Of a DNA stretch of 64,000 nt, positions 57,120 through 64,000 are shown piece by piece; position 1 is the stretch's first letter, and each line of letters starts with the position of its first letter. The position numbers were made by a program, and so were the translations under genes. The notes below the pieces were generated by a model. The model was not told the DNA's origin. It saw nothing but the letters and a program-made list of their open reading frames with translations, and ran no database searches. The stretch comes from Crocodylus rhombifer (lineage: Eukaryota; Chordata; Crocodylia; Crocodylidae). The stretch covers positions 52,199 through 116,198 of the forward strand of contig JAVSML010020794.1 of the NCBI GenBank assembly GCA_038503035.1, read 5' to 3'.

Positions 57120-57620
57120 TAAGTACATTTCTTCTCATAAGGACGTGGTTGCTTCTGTATTCTGGAAAGTGGTTTCTTCCTGAGAAGATTGTTCAGATTT
57201 CTGATGATAGCCTAAAGGATCAGCAGGCAACATGAGTTTTCTGCTCTCTTGTACTGCAGGCACACACTTGGGTAGAATGAGTTTCTCATAAGCTGCCAGA
57301 CCCCAAATTGGCATCACTTCCCCAGGAACCACAATAAATTGGAGTGTATAGTCTCTATATTGTATGCCAGCAATGCATTTCCCTTTCCTGGTATATTTGT
57401 TCCTGGATAGCCAGTTATATTGTTATATAGTAGACTCACTTTTAGTCTCAAATTTAAATTTTCTATATTTATGTTCTAGCAAAATAGTAACCTGAGCCCC
57501 AGTGTCCAATTTAACTGAAAACATTGTTCCTTCCACTTCCACTGGCAAAATCCAGTCTTTCTCATCAATTGTGGTTGGTTCCATCATATCTACATAAAAC
57601 TTCTTTAGTATACTCACAGC
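57120..57620 (-). pseudogene. Gypsy/Ty3 retrotransposon protease fragment
   Basis: Aspartic protease of a Ty3/Gypsy element. From 57617 the minus strand reads DEKDWILPVEVEGTMFSVKL, then DTGAQVTIL with the catalytic D-T-G at about 57495-57506. After a frame change, FIVVPGEVMPIWGLAAYEKL (near 57330) gives the family's C-terminal ILG-type block, ending at 57135. It matches in content the first part of the fragment at 58860-59105. Confidence 0.8.
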
Positions 57621-57739
57621 TGTATAAACTTAAGGTATTTATGCTTGGGATCTGCAGTACATGGCAAAATTATTTATTTTACCAAAGTTATTACAGAGCT
57701 TTCCAAATGCACAGTTTTTGGTGTCATGGTGCCATACTT

Positions 57740-58170
57740 GCTGCATGTCTACCTGTTTGCTCTCTTCCCTTCAGTAATCTCCTTACCAGCAGAAATGCCT
57801 TCTGTAACAGGGCACCATCTATCTCCAGGGCAGTCAAAAACCCCTGCCATGCATGGCATCCCACTAGGTCTCTTATTCTGACAAGATCATATTCCTTATC
57901 TGCTAGCAAGAGTACCAGTTCGTCCTAGTTGTTCCCCATATTCCTAGGATTTGTGTATAGACACTTAAGTCCCCTATTGGTAATCCCCAGTTCCCCATTG
58001 CCCCGGTATTGTTCTGGCCTCTTGACATCTCCTTGACTACCCTCTCTACATCCTTCCTGCTTGGCTGTCCCCTGGCTTGCATTCCCATCTGCACACACAT
58101 CCCTCAACACATTTAGTTTAAAGCCCTCTCCAACAAGTCAGCCATTCCTGGAAGAAACCAGTTTCTTCCC
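57740..58170 (-). pseudogene. LINE fragment: ORF1 end and endonuclease start
   Basis: Minus strand. GLKCLYTNPRNMGNN and DELVLLLADKEYDLV (about 57880-57970) are the N-terminal endonuclease block of a CR1/L2-like LINE. They are preceded by a decayed ORF1 end (QEGCREGSQGDVKRPEQ). The reading decays below 57850. Confidence 0.7.
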
Positions 58171-58574
58171 CCTTGGCATGAGGTGGACAGGTCAGGTTTC
58201 ACTCCTTCTGCAGAGATGATATCCCTTATACAAGTCAGTAATGACACCCAGCGCATAGTTCACTCTATTCAGTTTCAAATTTGAAGATCTAGTAGCTTTT
58301 AACACTTTTAAAGCCTGGCATCATTTTTTTTTGGTAGAGCCCTAAATGATAATATAATTCCAGGAACATATTCATAAATCACATGTACAGTTTTATGATA
58401 TACCTGAGGAGCAGAACCAATGTAACGCAAGTGCAGAAATCTGTACCTTCCAAAGGGAGCATGAAATATATATAGTTTACATTTTTTTCTATGAGCTTCA
58501 GCTGCCAGAATCCCAAGGAGTCATACAATTTTCTGAAAATCATGTATTTGTGAGTTGGGCCATAATTTCTCTAC

Positions 58575-59105
58575 TCAACCATTTCTTAACTTTATTGATG
58601 TTTTATTGATTAACTTTATTAATATGCATATATCTATGCACATATGCAACTGGCCTTTATTTTTCTCCACAATACTGTGGAGCTTACCCATTCTGTAAAG
58701 TCCTGGATTTTTTGTATTACTTGTCATTTTTTCTGTTTTTGCTAATTTTGCATTAAGCCTATAGTGAAAAGCAAAAGTATCTTTTCTACGTGGATAAATA
58801 GTGGGAAGTAGTTTTTTATTTATCTGCATTTAGGTTCACCTGGCAAGCAATGCAGCCCTTCAAACAAATCTTCGTTCTATAATAAGGGTGTCTCATATTC
58901 CATGTCTGTCTTCTTGTACTGCAAACGCACATAAAACTAGACTAAGGTTTTCACACGCTGTCAGACCCAAAATTGGTATCTCCTCCCTAGAATACAGAAT
59001 GAATAGGAGTTTATGTACTTTGCTTTTATATTGGATGATATATTTTTTTCCTGAATAACCAATTATGTTGATGTCTATTGGACTTACTTTAAGTTCTATG
59101 TAGTA
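58575..59105 (-). pseudogene. Gypsy/Ty3 fragment: protease end to reverse transcriptase start
   Basis: Minus strand. IPILGLTACENL near 58965 corresponds to the protease end found at 57300. Sequence resembling a GLxCLPGE linker follows near 58855, then MQINKKLLPTIYPRRKDTFA and SIVEKNKGQLHMCIDI (about 58660-58830), the N-terminal block of Gypsy reverse transcriptase. Catalytic RT motifs further on are absent. It ends some 165 bp before the FEZ1 exon at 59270. Confidence 0.7.
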
Positions 59106-59269
59106 ATATCTGAAATTAAAATACAGTTAAATAAGTATGTAAAGAAGATTACAGATTTTGTTCTAAAAGCATGATGTATATTCAATATGAAGAATGGTTT
59201 CTTAATATATAGTCCAATCATCATTTGTGTCAATACAATTCAATGACCAATATTCATTATTTTTAACAG

Positions 59270-59438
59270 GTAATTGAAGAAATTGAGGAGATGATGCAAA
59301 ACTCCCCAGACCCCGAAGAAGAAGAAGAGATCTTGGAGGAGGAGGATGGAGGAGAAACTTCATCTCAGGCTGATTCAGTTCTTTTGCAGGAAATGCAGAA
59401 TTTGACACAGACCTTTAACAACAATTGGTCCTATGAAG
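59270..59438 (+). CDS. FEZ1: FEZ1 internal exon (VIEEIEEMMQ segment)
   Basis: A 169-base exon with acceptor TTTTTAACAG and donor GTAGGA. It gives 56 codons plus one base, starting VIEEIEEMMQNSPDPEEEEE and ending QTFNNNWSYE; the last base forms a Gly codon with the next exon. It continues the glutamate-rich middle of FEZ1 and carries the conserved motif shared by FEZ1 and FEZ2. The run NNNWSYE is FEZ1-like rather than FEZ2-like. The frame is intact despite the decayed Gypsy polymerase fragment ending only about 170 bp upstream. Confidence 0.94.
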
Positions 59439-60629
59439 GTAGGAATGTATGGTAAAGGCCATTAGATGTTTCAGTTTGGGTTCTGGAATGTTTTTAATTG
59501 TTGAGGTTGGCAGGGGTGCTTACAATGAAGATAACTTAAGCCCCCTGTTAAGGCCCTGTTTTATCTGTATCATATCTCTCTATAATGTTGTTATTTAGTA
59601 TGGTGTTTTTAACTCTTAAGCTTGGTTATGAGTTGTGAGAGCTTACTACTGTAAACAAGAAATGAACAAAAAAGCAGCAAAACTTTTGTTTCAACTGATT
59701 TAAAAAACTAGTTCTGAACTCCAATATAAGTATCCCCCCAAAAGATATTTACCTCCTTCACAGGGGAACTGTGACACATGGTAAATGATTATGGAACATT
59801 TTTATTCTATTATACAAGGCAGAGCCATGCAGTGAGACCTTGCCTAGCTCTGTGTGTAAAATAGTCTCTGAACTGAAAGCAGTGATGCCAGGTTCACACA
59901 GGGTAATTTGCTCATTAGAGCTGGACACAGAGAGACCCTAAATAGCTTGGCTATCCCTAATCTCCTCACTACTGTGAGGGAGATGGCCCGAGAACAGAAA
60001 CAGCTTCCCCCACTTTCCAGGGCTTAGAACCAGCCTCGATTTCCCCACAGCTGCAAGGGAGCTGCCATGGAGCCAGAAAAGTTTTCCCCCACACCCTGGA
60101 GCCCAGGCCTGAGCCATGTGTGCCCTGCAAGCCAAGGGATGGCATCTGGGGGAGCCTGGAGCTCCCCCTCACTACTACAGGGTAGTAGAGATGGGCAAGA
60201 ACAGCCCTGGAATGAACTGCCTCTGGTTGGAGTAAATTTGCTGTGAGTGTTCAGATTCATGTCCAGGTACAGTTTAGTGCACCTGAATTTTCTATGCAAA
60301 AAATTCAGGCACATTTATTGCATGTGTAGATGCACCCAGTGTAAAGCTCCTCCACAGATGGTGGGCATGGTGTTTTTCAGATGACAGGGAAAAATTCCAT
60401 ACCAGTTTTCAGAAATTGAGATTGTGAATTTGAATTAGGTTCTACATTCCAGCAAACTTGTGTTGCTTCATATTGTATCCTATTACATATAGCATATTGT
60501 AATTTTTAAACTGATATTATTACAAGCCATTGAAGAATGCCCCAAATGCAAAATTAAGTTTATTAACAGAAAATTCCATTAACACAGAAAGCCACCCAAC
60601 AGTCTACTAAGCCTTTCCAGAATACTGAG

Positions 60630-60975
60630 CTCAGCACAACTCAACATTCTTGTTAGACTTCATCTAGAATATTGTGGAGAAAAGTTGGAGAGGATACAGA
60701 GGACGGTGGCAAAAATGATATAGAGATTAGAAGGTAAACTACGTCAGGAAAGGATGAGGTATATTAGTCTTGGAGAAAAGGAGATTAAAGGGGTGGGCTT
60801 GTAATAGCAATTTTAAAATTTTCAAAAGTTTGCCCTACAGAAAAGGGAGAACAACTTATTTCCCTTCCTGCAAAAGGCAGGACACAAAGCAATGGTTTTA
60901 AGTTGTAGCAAAACAGATTTAGATTAGATCTCAGGAAAACTTCTTGAAAATACTTATGAAGCAAAATACTAATTT
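60630..60975 (+). pseudogene. Old CR1/L3-like fragment
   Basis: C-terminal ORF2 relic: LDFI-like LRLHLEYCGE from TTAGACTTCATCTAGAATAT, then GGATACAGAGGACGGTGGC, and SLGEKEI from CTTGGAGAAAAGGAGATT. The region resembles the NGFKL..RFRLDLRK part near 60895-60945. Strongly diverged, with no open frame. Confidence 0.6.
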
Positions 60976-61098
60976 CAGCAGCAGTGGCCTATTTGATATT
61001 TGCTGGCAGCACTCTTACAAGCTGCAAAATATTTGCCCAGTATCATCTATTTGCACTTCTGTTTTTTAATATATGTGCATCTCTTCTGATCATGAAAG

Positions 61099-61370
61099 GT
61101 TTGGAAGAAATGTCATTTTCTGAGCTGTCAGAGCTCCTGGATCGTGTTGAGAGTGCTATACGTGATTATTCAGAGGAGCTGGTGCAGCAGCTGGCCCGGC
61201 GAGATGAACTGGAGTTTGAGAAAGAGGTGAAAAACTCCTTCATCACAGTGTTGATTGAAGTACAGAACAAGCAGAAAGAACACAGAGAGATGATGAAAAG
61301 GAGGAGGAAAGAAAAAGGGCTAAGTCTGCAGAGCAGTCGGATAGAAAGAAGCAACCAAATGCCTCTCAAG
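61099..61370 (+). CDS. FEZ1: FEZ1 internal exon (coiled-coil segment)
   Basis: A 272-base exon: two bases completing the preceding Gly codon, then 90 codons from LEEMSFSELSELLDRVESAI to ERSNQMPLK, followed by a GTATGT donor. It holds the invariant FEZ run SEELVQQLARRDELEFEKEV and the heptad-like, Lys/Arg-rich stretch NKQKEHREMMKRRRKEKG. This belongs to the C-terminal coiled-coil half that, in the family, mediates dimerisation and partner binding. The intron before it is only 1,660 bp. The following exon (expected to begin near RFSMEG) is not found before the window ends, so the gene continues to the right. Confidence 0.95.
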
Positions 61371-62204
61371 GTATGTGTGAATTTCCTGTGTAAAACAAGA
61401 CATTGGAAGATGACAATTTTGATCTTGGCTGTTGTAGTCAACCTGTCCCCTTTGAGAGATGGGAAAGGATGGTGGACTCCTAACAAACATGATATAATTT
61501 GTGGTATTGTTTGTCAGGTTTCTTAATTTCTTTCCTTTTCCCTTTAGAGGGACATAGATGCACCTATTTGCCATTCTGACCTGGAATCCAATGAGGTGTA
61601 CTGCAAGCTCTGGAGCTTCAATTAAGGATGTCACAGAGAGATTTCTGGAGTTTAGATCTGTCTAATTGGTGCCCTGAGGAACACTTGTGGCCTGTCAGCA
61701 GTTAAAAATTGTGGCCCACAATCTTGTCAGTGCAGCTGCCAGAGCTGCGGCATTTGTGCAGCTCTGGAACTCAAGGGGTGAATGCCAATGCTGCTTGACA
61801 CACACCCCTTTGCATTCTGCTGAATTTGAAGTCTTCAGTCACCACTGGTGACTCAAGTCAGGGCAGGGGCACTTGGAGGGCAATGGCATTCATCCGTTGG
61901 GTGCCAGAGCCCCCCGAAAGTAGTGGATCGAGCAACCATGCTCACAGGAACATCAGAGCTGGTCCAGATTCTGCCTGCATTATCAACTAAGTTGAACAGC
62001 CCTGCTGAAACTCATCCATACCTAAAAACACTAATCCTTCCTTCTTGCTTATCTGATTTTGGGTTCCTTGGCATTGGACTGATGTCCTAGAGAATGTGAT
62101 TTATTGTTGTCAAAGGTAGGTCCTATCTGGTGGGGATTGGAAAGAGCATCTTTGGGCATCACCTGACTAATCTGGGAAGGAAGACTTTTAAATGAAGTCC
62201 TTAT
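61371..62204. other. FEZ1 intron, no recognised element
   Basis: Starts with the GTATGT donor of the exon ending at 61370. No element could be identified. Around 61855-61905 the words resemble LINE ORF1 sequence only weakly. Confidence 0.5.
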
Positions 62205-62365
62205 GGCTATGTCCAGACCAGCATGGCCATGAAGTATGTGGCACCACAGACATGTCTGCGGTGCCACATACTGCACGTTCAGCTATTCTCTGCACAGTAA
62301 GGGAGCAGTGCAGGGCATTTTTTGTTTGTTTGTTTGTTTGAAACCATACCAAAAACCACACCAGC
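62205..62365. mobile_element. Hairpin MITE, copy 1
   Basis: Contains a near-perfect hairpin at 62234-62271: arms GTATGTGGCACCACAGAC and its reverse complement with one mismatch around a 2-base loop. CATTCTC/CTATTCTCTGCACAGTAAG and a (TTTG)n stretch follow. A homologous hairpin lies at 63302-63339. A CR1 begins immediately to its right. Confidence 0.6.
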
Positions 62366-62369
62366 TCAG

Positions 62370-63070
62370 CAGTGCTATACACACTAGCACCAAGACCAAA
62401 AGAGACTTGGGGTCATGATTGACCACAAGATAAACATGAGCCACCAATGCGATGCCGCAGCCAGCAAAGCAAATAAAACTCTGGCTTGCATCTACCAATG
62501 CATCTCAAGCAGGACCCAAGAAGTCATCCTCCCACTTTACTGGGCCTTGGTGCAGCTGTAGTACTGCATCCAGTTCTGAGCTCCACACTTTAGAACGGAT
62601 GTGGAGAAGCTTGAGAGAGTGCAGAGGAGAACCACATGCATGGTTAGAGGTCAAGAGAACAGGCCTTATTAGGAGAGGCTGAGAGGCATGGGACTCTTCA
62701 ACCTGGAGAAGTGAAGTCTCAGGGGTGACTTGGTGGCAGCCTATAAGTATATAAGGGGTGTGCATCAGGAACTGGGAGAATGTCTGTTTACCTGGGCACC
62801 CCAAGGGAAGACAAGGTCTAATGGTCACAAACTGCTGGAAGACTGTTTAGACTGGACATAAGGAAAAACTTTGTTACTGTCCTAGACTCCAAAGTCCAGA
62901 ACAGACTCCCCCTGGAAGTGGTGCAAGCACCTATTCTGGATACCTTTAAGAAACACTGGCATGCTTATCTTGCTGGAGTGATCTGACCCCAGCTGACTTC
63001 CTGCCCCTTGGGCAGGGGGCTGGACCTGATGATCTCATGAGGTGCCTTCCAGCCCTAATGTCTGTGAACA
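62370..63070 (+). mobile_element. 5'-truncated CR1, decayed
   Basis: C-terminal ORF2 and tail with several stops: KRDLGSxLTTR-like start, then CDAAASKANKTLACIYQCIS, FRTDVEKLERVQRRTTCMV, and stops near 62670 and 62715. Tail CTTGGGCAGGGGGCTGGACC, then TGATGATCTCATGAGG and AATGTCTGTGAA. Same general type as 38152-38895 but older. Confidence 0.85.
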
Positions 63071-63254
63071 AAACCCTGGAGTGGCACATGTGGGAAAAGC
63101 ATGCATCTTTCAAAATAGGAGGCTGGCTGGCCAAAGCCACAGGGCATGTGACACAGGCTTTCCCTAGGGACAACTAGCAGTGACACACAGTGTCCCACTG
63201 CTAGTCATCCTTGGGGAGCCAAATGTCCACTCTCATGTGGAAGCAGCTTATGAG

Positions 63255-63420
63255 AGATGGTGAAGAAAAACCCACCAGCCACAGATAAGTGTGGCTGTAT
63301 GGTATGTGGCTCTGCAAACACATCTGCAGAGCCACATACAACACAGTCTGACATTCTCCACACTACAAGGGTGCGCTGTCCACATGTGCACTGTTCCTGT
63401 TTTTTTTTTCCCATGGATTT
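63255..63420. mobile_element. Hairpin MITE, copy 2
   Basis: Hairpin at 63302-63339 with perfect 15-base arms (GTATGTGGCTCTGCA) and an 8-base loop. CATTCTCCACACTACAAGGG follows, the same order as in copy 1 at 62205-62365. Confidence 0.6.
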
Positions 63421-64000
63421 TTTTGACCCCTGGGTATCCCGAGACGTGGGGATTACACATGATGTGCAGACCTGGCCCGGCCTTCTAGTATGTGTCTTCA
63501 AACAGGACCAGGGCAGCTCCTGCTTCCTCCCAGGGCTTCTGGCACAGCAGGCAGGAGCTGCACAGCATGAGGCCAGGCTGGCTCCTGCCTGCTGTTCCGG
63601 GAGCTCCAGGTGGTGTCAAGAGCCAGCCTGGTCCTGCTGGAAGGTGTGTGCCAGAGAGCTGTGCCAGCTCCATGCACCACACAGAGCCCTTGGGTCTCAG
63701 ACAGCACCATGCACTGCTGGGGGTCTCTTTCAGTAGTGGCCCATGAGTGATGTGAGGACCCACTGCTACCTACTGCTGCTGCAGGTGGGGAATTTGTGCC
63801 ATGGGGAGGGTGGGTGGGTGGGGGGACTCACCCTTTCCACACAGTCCCTCCCTGCTTACTAGAGACAGTGTCTGGGCCCCAGCCACTTCTGCTAGCCATG
63901 CCCCATTTTTATTCCCTACATCACACTAAGGCAGCATGCTGGAACAGCAGGGGCATGTGGCAGTCATAGAGATGCTCTGGCCGGGTGCTAGAGCCTTTTT
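63421..64000. other. FEZ1 intron, no recognised element
   Basis: GC-rich, with long chance frames on both strands and inverted GGAGCCAGCCTGG-type words at about 63565-63630. No element or exon identified before the end of the window. Confidence 0.45.

Noticed and set aside
9454..61370. FEZ2 instead of FEZ1
   Set aside because: The exon peptides (VWDALTDNYIPS, IHEKEEEEL, NNNWSYE) fit FEZ1; FEZ2 lacks these segments as I know the family.

Overview
The window is nuclear DNA from an amniote, most probably a crocodilian or other non-squamate sauropsid. It has long introns and is dominated by CR1-type LINEs of several ages, with hAT transposons and their non-autonomous derivatives, Gypsy fragments, LTR-like blocks and one Maverick/Polinton. 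The species is inferred from repeat content and the single host gene, not from any diagnostic marker.

The only host gene I can support is FEZ1 (fasciculation and elongation protein zeta-1) on the + strand. Four internal coding exons are visible at 9454-9553, 34146-34232, 59270-59438 and 61099-61370. All have AG/GT splice borders, matching phases and an uninterrupted frame. The start of the gene lies to the left of the window and the C-terminal exons to the right. Nearly everything else is intron filled with mobile elements.

Layout: 1-9453 is intron with a CR1 at the left edge, an older minus-strand LINE split by a nearly complete CR1 (2240-5237), and MITEs. 9554-34145 (24.6 kb intron) holds two broken BED-type hAT transposase copies in opposite orientation (about 14.0-16.9 kb, - strand; about 26.4-30.1 kb, + strand), each carrying later insertions. 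It also holds a 0.95 kb foldback element, tandem duplications and several non-autonomous hAT elements. 34233-59269 (25.0 kb intron) holds, at about 42.1-52.7 kb, a decayed Polinton, the midsize DNA transposon/virus also called adintovirus. Its relics are a major capsid protein and an adenain-like protease on the + strand, and on the - strand a pX-like core protein, a second small virion-type protein, a packaging ATPase and a protein-primed DNA polymerase B. CR1 and older LINE insertions break the protease and the polymerase. To its right lie a repetitive flank, an unrecognised minus-strand coding-like locus (about 54.6-55.6 kb), an LTR-like block and Gypsy fragments. 61371-64000 is intron with an old CR1 and a hairpin MITE present twice.

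No mobile-element gene here appears functional: all carry stops, frame changes or insertions. The best candidate for something undescribed is the Polinton with its right flank, in particular the minus-strand locus at 54.6-55.6 kb. No tRNA, rRNA or CRISPR was found.
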